64,000 nt of DNA from Sinomicrobium kalidii (GCF_021183825.1 NZ_CP089211.1:1922001-1986000), one strand, 5' to 3'; counted from the stretch's first letter, positions 1-8,897 are shown. Numbers and translations are program-made. The notes: generated by a model from the sequence alone, not told the origin.

Positions 1-243
1 ACCGCTGAACACCACCTGGTCCAGCCGCTGCATCCGTGCATGGGCTTTCCGTACAATATAATCGTTGCAATGGCCATACATGCAGGTATACCAGGAAGCA
101 ATACCGTCTATATATTCCTTTCCGTCTTCGTCATACAACACTGCGCCCTTTGCCCGGGTAATGGCTATGGTGTCGGGATGTAACTTGTGTTGTGTCAGGG
201 GGTGCCAAAGATGTTTTTTGTCACGTTCCGAAATATTTTTCAT
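1..243 (-). CDS. bioA: Adenosylmethionine-8-amino-7-oxononanoate aminotransferase, N-terminal part (cut by window edge)
   Basis: The first 81 codons are present and the rest lies outside the window. The translation begins with a Trp-His-Pro segment (LWHPLTQHKLHPD) and continues with DGIASWYTCMYGHCND, which matches the N-terminal substrate-binding region of BioA. BioA is a PLP enzyme that converts 7-keto-8-aminopelargonate to 7,8-diaminopelargonate using S-adenosylmethionine as amino donor. The catalytic Lys is not in view. It is transcribed in the same direction as bioF and bioD but separated from them by a plus-strand glycosyltransferase gene, so it needs its own promoter in the 60-bp divergent gap. 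Confidence 0.9.
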   Translation of the reverse strand, partial: MKNISERDKKHLWHPLTQHKLHPDTIAITRAKGAVLYDEDGKEYIDGIASWYTCMYGHCNDYIVRKAHARMQRLDQVVFSG

Positions 244-303
244 GGGGAGCCGTTATTTATTATATCTTGCAAAGATGAGAATTGTAGCTAAACCTGACTA
301 ACA

Positions 304-1800
304 TTGAACCTATTTAAACAGGGGATTAACATAAATTATTCCCCATTAAAAATTTACCAGGTTTTCCTGGTGTTTTTGGTTGTGGCCCTCTTTATCCGCT
401 TCCCTTTTTTCTTCAGGGATTACATAGACCGGGATGAGAGTACATTTATCCTCATGGGACAGTCATGGGCAGAAGGGCACCTGCCTTATACTACGTTGTG
501 GGACCTGAAGCCACCGCTCGCTTTTCTTTTTTTTGCAGCCGTCATTACAATTTTCGGAAAGAGTTTTATAGCCATACGGCTGGCCGGTACCATTGCCATT
601 GCCGTTACTTCGTTGTACCTGTTTAAGATAGGCGACCGCCTGGCCGGAAGAAAAGCAGGGTTCTGGTGCGGGATGCTCTACATTTTTTTGTCCAGCCTTT
701 TCGGCAATGTCCAGGGCGTAATGACCGAGCATCTTTCCATGTTGTTTTTGGTCCCTGCATTCTGGTTTCTTATTAAAGCAACAAACAAGCGCCATATCCT
801 CTGGGCGGGAATTCTTTTCGGTGCGGCGGCCATGACAAAGCTCAACCTGGCTTATCCCATTCTCTTTATGGGACTGGGCCTGATGTATTTTGAATACCGC
901 GCCAAAGGCATTTACGCTTCACTGGAAAACGGTTCGCTATACGGTGCGGGTGTTTCCATACCCGTAATTCTCACAGCTATTCCTTATTACCTGGACAACC
1001 TCCTGCTGGTATGGTGGGAATCGGTCATACTTGCTCCGCTGCATTACGACACTCCGGACCCGGCCAATAATATAGATGCCTTTGCCGACCTGCTTCCCTT
1101 TATCGGTATAGCCGCCCTTCTGATCTTTCTCAACAGTAAAAAAAGGTGTTTCCCCAGGTTATGCAGGAATTACACTTACATTTTACTTGCACTTGCGGGC
1201 ACCATGGTCTCCTTTATACAATCGGGCGAAGTGAACAGCCATTACCTTATTCAGCTGTATCCTTTCCTCATATTACCTCTTGTTGTTATTGTAAGCCACA
1301 TGAAATGGTCCTGGAAGTTGGCCTACACACCTTTTGCCGCATTACTATTGATGCTCATCCAGTTTGAACCTTTAAAGGAATACTGTTTTCTCGGTGACCG
1401 GGTACTGCAAGGAAAATCGCTCTATAACGGCGAAGGTATCGAGGTGCCGGAATATATCAGGACACATATCGGTGATGTACAGTCTGCTTTTTTCCTGGAA
1501 AACCATATCGGTTACTGGCTCATCAACGAACATCCTCCCACCAAATCGGTGACCCATCCCTCCAACCTGGACCGGGAACAACTTTATCCGTATTACGACA
1601 ACCCCCGGAAAAACAGCGTTGAAGAATTGCGATACATCTGTTCAGAGGTGAACCCGCAGATTATTGTCACGGAAAGGGGGAAAATTCCTTTTATGAAAGA
1701 CAATTCCCCGGACAACATATATTTCAAGGACATCCTTGCCAAAAAATACCGGTTCGTCAAAAGGATAGGTGAAGCCGAAATATACCGCCGAAAATATTAG
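304..1800 (+). CDS. Polytopic membrane glycosyltransferase, PMT/ArnT (GT39/GT83)-like
   Basis: The protein has 498 aa with many hydrophobic helices. After the first helix comes IDRDESTFILMGQ (Asp42-Glu45), which fits the acidic catalytic motif in the first extracytoplasmic loop of GT-C fold mannosyl/arabinosyltransferases. Such enzymes take a sugar from a polyprenyl-phosphate donor at the outer face of the inner membrane; donor and acceptor cannot be told here. The start is a TTG, because an in-frame stop lies just upstream and the next ATG would delete the DRDE motif. The C-terminal ~130 residues form a soluble domain. The gene converges on bioD with a 4-bp overlap of stop codons and lies inside the biotin cluster. 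GT39-like is inferred from topology and motif only. Confidence 0.75.
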   Translation: MNLFKQGININYSPLKIYQVFLVFLVVALFIRFPFFFRDYIDRDESTFILMGQSWAEGHLPYTTLWDLKPPLAFLFFAAVITIFGKSFIAIRLAGTIAIAVTSLYLFKIGDRLAGRKAGFWCGMLYIFLSSLFGNVQGVMTEHLSMLFLVPAFWFLIKATNKRHILWAGILFGAAAMTKLNLAYPILFMGLGLMYFEYRAKGIYASLENGSLYGAGVSIPVILTAIPYYLDNLLLVWWESVILAPLHYDTPDPANNIDAFADLLPFIGIAALLIFLNSKKRCFPRLCRNYTYILLALAGTMVSFIQSGEVNSHYLIQLYPFLILPLVVIVSHMKWSWKLAYTPFAALLLMLIQFEPLKEYCFLGDRVLQGKSLYNGEGIEVPEYIRTHIGDVQSAFFLENHIGYWLINEHPPTKSVTHPSNLDREQLYPYYDNPRKNSVEELRYICSEVNPQIIVTERGKIPFMKDNSPDNIYFKDILAKKYRFVKRIGEAEIYRRKY

Positions 1801-2420
1801 AGCGACTGCAATACCGGAGCAAACAATTCCGCATATTTTTTCACCACCTCCCTGTTGAATTCTTTCTCTTCGGCTATTCTTCCGAGTATAGGCACTCCTC
1901 CCATCACTTCTATTGCGCTTTCTGTCGACGGGTTTTCATCCCCGCTTATAATAATGCCGGCAATATCCAGGTTTCTGCGCTTTAAACCTTCAATAGTAAG
2001 CAGTGTGTGATTAATACTCCCCAGGTAATTCCGGGAAACGACAAGCACTTTGTGATCGGGTTTGATCAGGTCGGCTATGGTTTCCGTATCGTTTAACGGC
2101 ACCAGCAGCCCCCCTGCTCCTTCGATAACCAGGTGGTTGGAGGTTTCGGGCTCCCTTACCTTATCAACCTCAATCCTTATACCGTCAATAGCCGCAGCGG
2201 CATGAGGGCTCATCGGGGTGTTCAGCGCGTAGCTGTTCGGATGTATTTTGGTTTTGGCATTGGAAAGCAGGAGTTCGGTTTTGTGCGCATCCGAATTATC
2301 GAGATCTCCTGCCTGTACGGGTTTCCAGTAATCGGCTTCCAGTGCCTCGGTCACTATGGCCGAAACAATGGTCTTGCCCACTTCGGTGGAAATGCCGGTA
2401 ATAAAAAATTTCTTTTTCAT
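1797..2420 (-). CDS. bioD: Dethiobiotin synthetase
   Basis: This 207-aa protein catalyses ATP- and CO2-dependent closure of the ureido ring of dethiobiotin from 7,8-diaminopelargonate. The P-loop is at the N-terminus (ITGISTEVGKT, residues 7-17, the BioD variant of Walker A). KPVQAG and the EGAGGLLVPL segment (about residues 99-108) are BioD hallmarks. Length is usual for the family. It starts 12 bp after the bioF stop, so the two genes are probably one transcript. Its stop codon overlaps that of the opposing glycosyltransferase gene. Confidence 0.95.
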   Translation of the reverse strand: MKKKFFITGISTEVGKTIVSAIVTEALEADYWKPVQAGDLDNSDAHKTELLLSNAKTKIHPNSYALNTPMSPHAAAAIDGIRIEVDKVREPETSNHLVIEGAGGLLVPLNDTETIADLIKPDHKVLVVSRNYLGSINHTLLTIEGLKRRNLDIAGIIISGDENPSTESAIEVMGGVPILGRIAEEKEFNREVVKKYAELFAPVLQSL

Positions 2421-2432
2421 GGTCTTTTATTT

Positions 2433-3575
2433 TCACCGTACAAATGTAGCCAACAACTTTAAAACCTCGGAAATCTCCTGCTGTGTATTGTAATTGTGCA
2501 GGCAAAAACGCAATCGCTCCTGCCCTCCGGGAACCGTGGGGGAAAGTATGGCCTTTACATCGAATCCGTTCTTACGAAGTTCTCCGGCCGTATTTTTTAC
2601 CTTTTCATTTCCGGGGATGATACAACAATGTATAGCAGAATCGCTGGCCACAAAACAGGAATCCATTCCCAACGCACCAAGCTCCGATTTAAAAAAAGCT
2701 ATATTCCGATGAAGAACATCTCCGGGACGGGTTTCGAACAATACCCCGTAAGCCGCCAGGATGGTGGCCAGTGCATGTGGCGGAAGTGCCGTAGTGTAGA
2801 TCAGGCTTCGCGAAAAATTCACCAGGTAATCCTTTAATTGTTGTGAACCCAGTACGGCTGCCCCGTGACACCCCAGTGCCTTACCAAAAGTGATGATCCT
2901 CGCAAACACCCTGTCCTGCAGGCCGAGCTCCTGCACCAGTCCTTCACCTTTCCCGCCCAATACTCCCACGGCATGGGCTTCGTCTACGACCAGGTAAGCT
3001 TCGTATTTTTCGGCAAGGGCTGCCATACCGGCCAAATCCGGGGAATCCCCGTCCATAGAAAAAACAGATTCGGTAACGATGTAAAGCTGTTTTCCGGCAC
3101 CAACGGTCTTTAGAATTTTCTTCTCCAGGTCTTCCGGGTCGTTATGCCTGTATTTATAGGAACCCGCATTTCCCATCTGTATCCCGTCCCGTATGCTGGC
3201 ATGTATCCATTCGTCATAAAAAACCACATCTCCCCGCTGCGGAACACTTGAAAAAAAGCCCGTATTGGCACCATATCCCGAATTGAACACCAACGCCGCT
3301 TCCGCCCGGTGAAAGCGGGCCAGCATCGCCTCTGCCTCCGGATAAAGGGAATGGTTCCCGGTTAACAACCTCGACCCGGTGGCCCCGTTTTTCACCTCTC
3401 CTCTATCCCTTACGATCTTTCCGGCCTCCGTATATATTTGTTCAGATGCCGCCAATCCCAGGTAATCGTTGGTAGAAAAGTCGGTCAGTCCCTCTCCCGG
3501 AACCGGTAGTTGCCGCAATGCATTTCCGGCTTCCCTCTTACAGAGCCGGGCCGTTAATTTCTCAGGAAGATTCAT
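2433..3575 (-). CDS. bioF: 8-amino-7-oxononanoate synthase
   Basis: A PLP-dependent alpha-oxoamine synthase that joins pimeloyl-thioester and L-alanine in biotin synthesis. Visible marks are FSTNDYLGLA near the N-terminus, GATGSRLLTGNH, the PLP-contacting DEAHAVGVLG segment and the Schiff-base lysine in ITFGKALGCHGAA. An ATG at 3602 would add nine residues, but the ATG at 3575 (MNLPEKL) gives the family-standard N-terminus and lies just downstream of a TACCTTTG promoter box, so it is preferred. First gene of a bioF-bioD operon. Confidence 0.95.
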   Translation of the reverse strand: MNLPEKLTARLCKREAGNALRQLPVPGEGLTDFSTNDYLGLAASEQIYTEAGKIVRDRGEVKNGATGSRLLTGNHSLYPEAEAMLARFHRAEAALVFNSGYGANTGFFSSVPQRGDVVFYDEWIHASIRDGIQMGNAGSYKYRHNDPEDLEKKILKTVGAGKQLYIVTESVFSMDGDSPDLAGMAALAEKYEAYLVVDEAHAVGVLGGKGEGLVQELGLQDRVFARIITFGKALGCHGAAVLGSQQLKDYLVNFSRSLIYTTALPPHALATILAAYGVLFETRPGDVLHRNIAFFKSELGALGMDSCFVASDSAIHCCIIPGNEKVKNTAGELRKNGFDVKAILSPTVPGGQERLRFCLHNYNTQQEISEVLKLLATFVR

Positions 3576-3581
3576 AGACCT

Positions 3582-3589
3582 CAAAGGTA
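3582..3589 (-). promoter_or_regulatory. -7 promoter box of bioF
   Basis: On the minus strand the bases read TACCTTTG, an exact match to the Bacteroidota -7 consensus TAnnTTTG. It lies 6 bp before the preferred bioF ATG, which implies a very short or absent leader. No convincing -33 TTG at the usual spacing is visible. Confidence 0.5.
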
Positions 3590-3925
3590 AAAAAAACCGC
3601 ATAGCAACCGGATTTCCGGACCATGTTTAAATATCGTATAAAAATATTGTAACCGTTACCGTTTTCCCGGTATTTATTTTATTTTTGTAATGCAATGTTT
3701 CCGGAAAAATGAGCAACGTACACAAAAAAGAGACCGTTCCGGAATGTGCTACAACGTTTTCGTAACCTCACCCCTTGCAATACGGGGCATTACAAGGCAT
3801 GACAACTCTTTAACGAGGAACGATTTTCATTGCAAACCAGGCAAAGTTCCTTAACAAAAAATATTGTTTTCCCCTGCTTTGCGTTAAAGTTTCTTAAAAG
3901 CATTTCCAAATGCAGATTTCTGCCA

Positions 3926-3933
3926 TATCTTTG
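3926..3933 (+). promoter_or_regulatory. -7 promoter box of candidate small RNA
   Basis: TATCTTTG matches TAnnTTTG exactly and lies about 7 nt before a hairpin-terminated segment with no open frame. No clear -33 element is seen. Confidence 0.5.
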
Positions 3934-3939
3934 TATCAC

Positions 3940-4043
3940 CAAAAGGGGTGGTGCCCTTTTGTAACTTTAAGTAAAGTTTTCATAATTTAAAGTTTTGGTT
4001 GGTTAATTAAGAGGCCCGGAAATTCCGGGCCTCTTGTTTTTTA
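3940..4043 (+). ncRNA. Candidate small non-coding RNA (about 104 nt)
   Basis: The segment begins just after a perfect -7 box with a hairpin (CAAAAGGG / CCCTTTTG, 6-nt loop, 3940-3961). It continues with an A/T-rich single-stranded section including TTGGTTGGTTAATTAA and ends in a strong G+C-rich hairpin followed by a T-run. There is no plausible coding frame. Promoter box, 5' hairpin and intrinsic terminator at ~100-nt spacing is how a small RNA gene looks. I do not recognise the family. The alternative is a leader/attenuator of a gene now lost, since nothing is encoded immediately downstream. Confidence 0.5.
4011..4042 (+). terminator. Intrinsic terminator of candidate small RNA
   Basis: GAGGCCCGGA and its exact complement TCCGGGCCTC flank a 3-nt loop (4011-4033), followed by a T-rich tail. 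This is a perfect 10-bp stem. Confidence 0.75.
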
Positions 4044-4716
4044 TACCATTGTCAATTCAGGTTAGTTAATTTACGGGATCAATCTCAAAAGTGGATCAAT
4101 CCTAAAAGTTGTGGACACTGTTGGGGTTCAGACATATGACAACAGGACATAAGAGGTACGACTTGCGATTTATAAAATAGTTTCTTTTTGTTACAGTGTT
4201 TGTTATTGACCTCAATTGAGAGTCATTTATTGCAACCCTTGAGTAGTATAAAAATCATAGTCTTGTTGTTGAGTTAACAGGTTAACGACAGGTTATTGAG
4301 TTCGTGCGTGATGCCTAAATAACTGAATAACCCCATAATTAACATACAACCTTACTTGCAACATTCAACCCAAAAAACATTCGTGTATCCGTGGCAAAAC
4401 CAAAACGGGAAACTTACAACAAGTGAAAAAATCCACAACCTTTGATCCTGATCCTCAAAAGTTGTGGAGTACAGGCGGATTTCATCAGATTTTAGATATG
4501 AGACCTTAGGCATAAGGCCTATAACTATTAAGATGTAAGAAGAACTTAAATTGTCAGGTGTTATGAGAAGTCCTTCAGACCTTACTTTACCGGGATTTCG
4601 GATATGCTGAAAATCCGTATGGCTTTTAAGTTCAGAACTCAACCTGCAAAGCCCCATACACACCTGTACCGGGCCCCGCGTTCCTTTCCGCCGTAAAGCC
4701 GGGAAAACCACCATAA
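4044..4716. other. Gene-free stretch
   Basis: No convincing gene is seen. Open frames here are short and lack any family resemblance. The text AATAACTGAATAACCCC near 4316 resembles similar phrases near 19640 and 34750 (AATAACTTAGTAACTCAAC, CAACCCAGTAACCTAACAAC), suggesting a diffuse intergenic repeat family. The last part becomes G+C-rich and merges into the tandem repeat. Confidence 0.4.
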
Positions 4717-5283
4717 ACACAACCCTGTTTACGCCGGGAGGGGTTGGGTATGCAGCGTACACAATTGCTTAAGCGGCTAACAGGGTTATGTTCGCGGCCT
4801 AAGGGATTAAGTACGCCGCATACACAATTAAGTTCACCGCGTACCGGGTTACTTATGCGGCATACACAACTGCTTGAGCGGCTAACAGGGTTATGTTCGC
4901 GGCCTAAAGGACTAAGTACGCCGCATACACAATTAAGTTCACCGTGTACAGGGTTGCTTATGCAGCGTACACAATTGCTTAAGCGGCTAACAGGGTTATG
5001 TTCGCGGCGCAAGGGATTAAGTACGCCGCATACACAATTAAGTTCACCGCGTACAGGGTTGCTTATGCGACATACACAACTGCTTGAGCGGCTAACAGGG
5101 TTATGTTCGCGGCCTAAGGGATTAAGTACGCCGCATACACAATTAAGTTCACCGCGTACAGGGTTACTTATGCGGCATACACAACTGCTTGAGCGGCTAA
5201 CAGGGTTATGTTCGCGGCCTAAGGGACTAAGTACGCCGCATACACAATTAAGTTTACCGCGTACCGGGTTGCTTATGCCGCTT
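4717..5283. repeat. Nested tandem repeat: 21-bp unit, 105-bp higher-order unit
   Basis: From 4759 to 5283 a 105-bp block occurs five times (starts at 4759, 4864, 4969, 5074, 5179) with only scattered substitutions. Each block divides exactly into five 21-bp subunits of related sequence, for example ACACAATTAAGTTCACCGCG followed by T, then ACAGGGTTGCTTATGCGGCA followed by T. Two more degenerate 21-mers precede the array (4717-4758), giving 27 units. Because 21 and 105 are multiples of three, frames stay open on both strands (4744-5349 plus, 4632-5519 minus). The peptides would be seven-residue repeats such as TQLSSPR/TGLLMRH or NPVRGEL/NCVCGVL. I see no signal peptide, ribosome site or family match, so coding is not supported. 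Confidence 0.9.
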
Positions 5284-5760
5284 AAGCAATCCCTTAAACC
5301 ACAAAAACAGGCTCCGTACCATCTGCCCGTGAATAATATATGCCGGTGAAGCAGCAAAAAAAAGCAATCTTTTACAGGGCTCTTCCCGAACTTGCCGGCA
5401 TACCGGCAGTGATACCACCCGCCGGGCAGGACGTACCGGTATACCGGGATGCTCCCTGTGGCGGGCCGGAGGTGTTCCCGAAGGCGGGTTACAGGGTCAG
5501 AGACATTCGCCATAAACATTAGGTATTACCGGAAGTTTTCCAGGCATGCCCGTAAAGGCACTGTTGAGTACGTAGTATGAGAATCGGTTTGTTTCAAGCG
5601 GCCATTCATAACACTATATGATGATCACAGATCACAAGTCGTTTAAAGTCTGAAATCAAAATCTGTGGCATCCCCATGTTTTTGGCACGGTAACTGTTTA
5701 ATAACTATCCAATCGCCGCCATTCTGACTACATTTTATTATTTTTACGGTATATTTTTTA
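5284..5760. other. Gene-free stretch after the tandem repeat
   Basis: Two weakly matching 21-mers follow the array, then G+C-rich sequence with small inverted segments (CCGGCATACCGGCAG near 5394; ACCGGTATACCGG near 5437). From about 5570 on it is A+T-rich leader sequence for the next gene. No gene is supported. Confidence 0.4.
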
Positions 5761-5767
5761 AGCAGTG

Positions 5768-6559
5768 ATGAAAAAAATTGTCCTTACCACCATATTTTTA
5801 TGTATTGTCAATGCCGTTTGTGCTCAAAATGGCACTTCGGCTGAAAATGCTTTTGTTCCCGGCGAATGGCTCCAGTTCCGGGTTCACTATGGTATTTTCA
5901 ATGCCAGTTATGCCTCCATGGAAGTCAGGGAAACCACCCTGAACGGAAAACCCGTTTTTCACGTAGTCGGTAAAGGCCGCACAACCGGGCTTGCCCGGTT
6001 GTTTTTTAAAGTGGAAGACAATTATGAGAGTTATTTCGACAAAAAGAACGGCAGGCCGTACAGGTTTATCCGCCAGATCGACGAAGGCGGATATACCAAA
6101 GACATGGAAATCAACTTCGACTACAGCACCAACCAGGCCGTGGTTAACAATAAAAAGCACCACAGGACAACAACCATCCCCATTCACAAAGATATCCAGG
6201 ACCTTATCTCTGCGGTATACTACCTCAGAAACCATTACAAAGCGGAAAATCTCAGCGTAGGTGATGAAACCGAACTCGATTTATTGTTTGACGACGACAA
6301 AACCTTCAAATTTAAGCTTAAGTTCTTGGGTAAAGAGGTATTAAAGACTAAATTTGGCAAAATATCCTGCATCAAGTTCCGTCCCTATGTACAAGCCGGC
6401 AGGGTCTTTAAAGAAAAAGGCAGTCTAACACTCTGGGTTTCAGACGACGAAAACAAGCTTCCCATGAGGATCAAGGCGGATCTGAGGGTAGGCTCCATAA
6501 AGGCCGACCTGGAAGCTTTTCGGGGGCTCAAGCACCAGTTCAAAGTAGTAGTAGATTAA
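5768..6559 (+). CDS. DUF3108 domain protein, exported
   Basis: A protein of 263 aa with an N-terminal signal peptide (MKKIVLTTIFLCIVNAVCAQ, cleavage probably after Ala). The remainder, from GEWLQFRVHYGIFNASYASM to the C-terminus, matches the DUF3108 pattern of a beta-rich periplasmic or outer-membrane-associated protein. A GTG one codon upstream (5765) is possible, but the ATG directly gives the signal peptide. It is followed after 4 bp by the tryptophan dioxygenase-like gene and then the M23 peptidase gene, forming a tight three-gene operon. The biochemical role of the family is unknown to me. Confidence 0.85.
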   Translation: MKKIVLTTIFLCIVNAVCAQNGTSAENAFVPGEWLQFRVHYGIFNASYASMEVRETTLNGKPVFHVVGKGRTTGLARLFFKVEDNYESYFDKKNGRPYRFIRQIDEGGYTKDMEINFDYSTNQAVVNNKKHHRTTTIPIHKDIQDLISAVYYLRNHYKAENLSVGDETELDLLFDDDKTFKFKLKFLGKEVLKTKFGKISCIKFRPYVQAGRVFKEKGSLTLWVSDDENKLPMRIKADLRVGSIKADLEAFRGLKHQFKVVVD

Positions 6560-6563
6560 TAAA

Positions 6564-7535
6564 ATGGACATAAAACCGGAAATTGCCGAAAGAATATACC
6601 AGTTAGAAGACAAGTACAGAAATTCCGGCCAGGACCTGGGGGATTATCTCGACGGCCTTTTACATCAACGCTATCTTACCTATTGGGACTATATTCAACT
6701 GGACACTTTGCTCAGTCTTCAGATCCCACGCACCCATTTTCCCGATGAAGAGATCTTCATCATGTATCACCAGATCACCGAGCTGTATTTCAAACTCATC
6801 ATCCACGAACAAAAGCAAATTATTGACGACAAGTTGCAGAACGCGGCATTCTTCATTCAAAAAATAGAACGCATCAACCGTTATTTCAAAGCACTGATCA
6901 CCTCGTTCGAAGTGATGATCAACGGTATGGAGCGCGAGCAGTTTTTACAATTCCGCATGTCCCTGCTCCCCGCCAGCGGTTTTCAGTCGGCACAATACAG
7001 GATGATAGAACTCTATGCCACTCCCATGGAAAACCTCGTACATCATTCGGTCCGGGATCAGTTCACTGCCGATACACCCCGGGACAAACTGTACGAGAAC
7101 ATTTACTGGAAAAAAGGAGCCACAGATACCACAACGGGCGAAAAGACCCTGACCCTGAAACAGTTCGAATACCGTTATACCCCCAGGTTTATGCGGATAG
7201 CCCGCCAGGTAAAAGATTCTACCATTTACCACAAATATCTGCAACTACCCGACGAAGAACGGAAAAATCCGAACCTGATCCGTGCCATGAAAGCCCTGGA
7301 CACCAATGCCAATGTTAACTGGCCGTTGATGCACCTCGGATCTGCCTATCGCTATCTGAGAAAAGACAACAGCACCACCATAGATGCCTCGGGAGGTACC
7401 AACTGGAGGGATTATTTGCCTCCGAGTTTTCAAAAAGTCATCTTTTTTCCTGAAATTTGGGACGAGGATCAAAAAACCAACTGGGGAAAAGAATGGGTAG
7501 AACACATGTTTAATCCGGAAAACACGAAAAATTAA
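6564..7535 (+). CDS. kynA: Tryptophan 2,3-dioxygenase family protein
   Basis: A 323-aa heme enzyme expected to open the indole ring of L-tryptophan to N-formylkynurenine. Visible marks are LTYWDYIQLDTLLSLQ and YHQITELYFKLIIHEQ near the N-terminus (substrate-pocket residues), FQSAQYRMIE (the Arg that binds the substrate carboxylate) and, near the C-terminus, a His in NWPLMHLGSAYRYL as likely heme ligand. A Gly-Gly-Thr segment follows (DASGGTNWRDYLPPSFQ) and then FPEIW. These match the TDO layout, although the classic TGGSSG text is changed to ASGGTN. No other kynurenine-pathway gene is next to it. Its stop overlaps the next start (TAATG). Confidence 0.85.
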   Translation: MDIKPEIAERIYQLEDKYRNSGQDLGDYLDGLLHQRYLTYWDYIQLDTLLSLQIPRTHFPDEEIFIMYHQITELYFKLIIHEQKQIIDDKLQNAAFFIQKIERINRYFKALITSFEVMINGMEREQFLQFRMSLLPASGFQSAQYRMIELYATPMENLVHHSVRDQFTADTPRDKLYENIYWKKGATDTTTGEKTLTLKQFEYRYTPRFMRIARQVKDSTIYHKYLQLPDEERKNPNLIRAMKALDTNANVNWPLMHLGSAYRYLRKDNSTTIDASGGTNWRDYLPPSFQKVIFFPEIWDEDQKTNWGKEWVEHMFNPENTKN

Positions 7536-8803
7536 TGCTCAAGAAAGTACTTTTATGTGTATTGGCCATAGCTGCTGTGGCCTGCAAAAAAGAAAAAGAA
7601 GAAAAAAATGCCGAGACTGCAAAAAGAGAAGTACTGAAACCCATTGAGGTCAAGGAATTCGGCTTTAATCTCAACAATTATGTTGTTCGCAGGGACACGG
7701 TAAAATCCGGAGACAGCTTCGGGGAAATCCTGGCCCAGAACAATATCGACTACGCCAAGGTTTACAAAATTGCAGAAATAGCCAAAGATACTTTTGATAT
7801 TGTAAGGGGATTAAGAGCAGGCAAACCCTACACCCTGTTGTGCAGTAAAGATTCCCTGCAAAAGCCCGAGTGTTTTATCTACCAGCCCAACAGTGTGGAT
7901 TATGTGGTCATCCGCTTTGCCGATTCCATCCAGGCCTATAAAGAGAAAAAACCGGTAACCATCGTAGAACGCGAGGCCTCCGGGATTATAACCAGTTCCC
8001 TTTCCGAAGCCATTATGGAAAAAGAGATGGACTACCAGGTGGCCTATGACCTTTCCAACATTTACGCCTGGACCGTGGATTTTTTCCGGCTGCAACGCGG
8101 CGACCGTTTTAAGGTGATTTACGAGGAAAAATACATAGACGATACCATCTACGCCGGCATAGGCGATATCAAAGCCGCCTATTTTAAACACAACAACAAG
8201 CCGTTTTACTCCTTTAAATTCCGGACCGATTCGGTAAATAAGATCAGTGATTATTACGACGAAGAAGCCAACACCCTTCGCCGGGCCTTTCTGAAAGCCC
8301 CGTTGGAATACAGCAGGATATCTTCCCGTTACACCAAGCGGCGTTTTCATCCCGTACAAAAACGCTGGAAGGCCCACCTCGGTACCGATTATGCCGCGCC
8401 ACACGGTACGCCCATCAAAGCTACGGCAAACGGTACGGTAACCAAATCCGGATACACCTCCGGGAACGGGAATTATGTGAAGATACGCCACAACAGCACT
8501 TACGAAACCCAGTACCTCCACATGTCCAAACGCGCCGCAAGGGTCGGACAGCATGTCAACCAGGGCGATGTTATTGGTTATGTAGGAAGCACAGGGCTTG
8601 CCACCGGCCCGCACGTATGCTACCGCTTCTGGAAGAACGGCAGGCAGGTAGACCCGTTCAAACAGGATCTCCCTTCTGCAGAACCCATCGAAAAAGAATT
8701 AAAAGAAGGTTACCTGGCCTATATCCAACCTCTGAAGTCACGACTGGACAACATCCTCTTTGACGATGAGCAGGAGGAGTTTATTACTGCTGTGGGGGAG
8801 TGA
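7535..8803 (+). CDS. M23-family peptidoglycan DD-metallopeptidase, lipoprotein
   Basis: A 422-aa protein with a lipobox (LAIAAVAC, Cys17), so it is probably anchored in a membrane on the periplasmic side. The C-terminal third has the zinc-peptidase motifs: HLGTDYAAPHGTPIKA (HxxxD), QYLHMS and GPHVCYRFWKNG (HxH-type ligand pair region). The middle resembles the OapA/LysM-like part found in MepM/NlpD-type enzymes. It should cut peptidoglycan cross-links or activate amidases in wall turnover. The start ATG overlaps the TAA of the upstream gene, indicating translational coupling. Confidence 0.9.
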   Translation: MLKKVLLCVLAIAAVACKKEKEEKNAETAKREVLKPIEVKEFGFNLNNYVVRRDTVKSGDSFGEILAQNNIDYAKVYKIAEIAKDTFDIVRGLRAGKPYTLLCSKDSLQKPECFIYQPNSVDYVVIRFADSIQAYKEKKPVTIVEREASGIITSSLSEAIMEKEMDYQVAYDLSNIYAWTVDFFRLQRGDRFKVIYEEKYIDDTIYAGIGDIKAAYFKHNNKPFYSFKFRTDSVNKISDYYDEEANTLRRAFLKAPLEYSRISSRYTKRRFHPVQKRWKAHLGTDYAAPHGTPIKATANGTVTKSGYTSGNGNYVKIRHNSTYETQYLHMSKRAARVGQHVNQGDVIGYVGSTGLATGPHVCYRFWKNGRQVDPFKQDLPSAEPIEKELKEGYLAYIQPLKSRLDNILFDDEQEEFITAVGE

Positions 8804-8842
8804 TGATGCGGGGGTTAAAGATCAATACCTTTTATACAGCCC

Positions 8843-8870
8843 GGGAGATTCCTCCTGGCGTCGGAATGAC
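8843..8870 (+). repeat. Dispersed repeat, copy 1 (CGTCGGAATGAC type)
   Basis: GATTCCTCCTGGCGTCGGAA followed by TGAC is repeated almost exactly at 9322-9347. The two copies bracket the GIY-YIG gene. Short interspersed repeats with this wording are common between genes in many Bacteroidota. Confidence 0.75.
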
Positions 8871-8897
8871 GGTTCCGTTCTTGTAAACCCGGTTTTT

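Noticed and set aside
4632..5519. 295-codon minus-strand and 201-codon plus-strand open frames across the tandem array
   Set aside because: They stay open because 21 and 105 are multiples of three; flanking parts have no family, signal or sensible composition. Kept as a repeat, not as genes.
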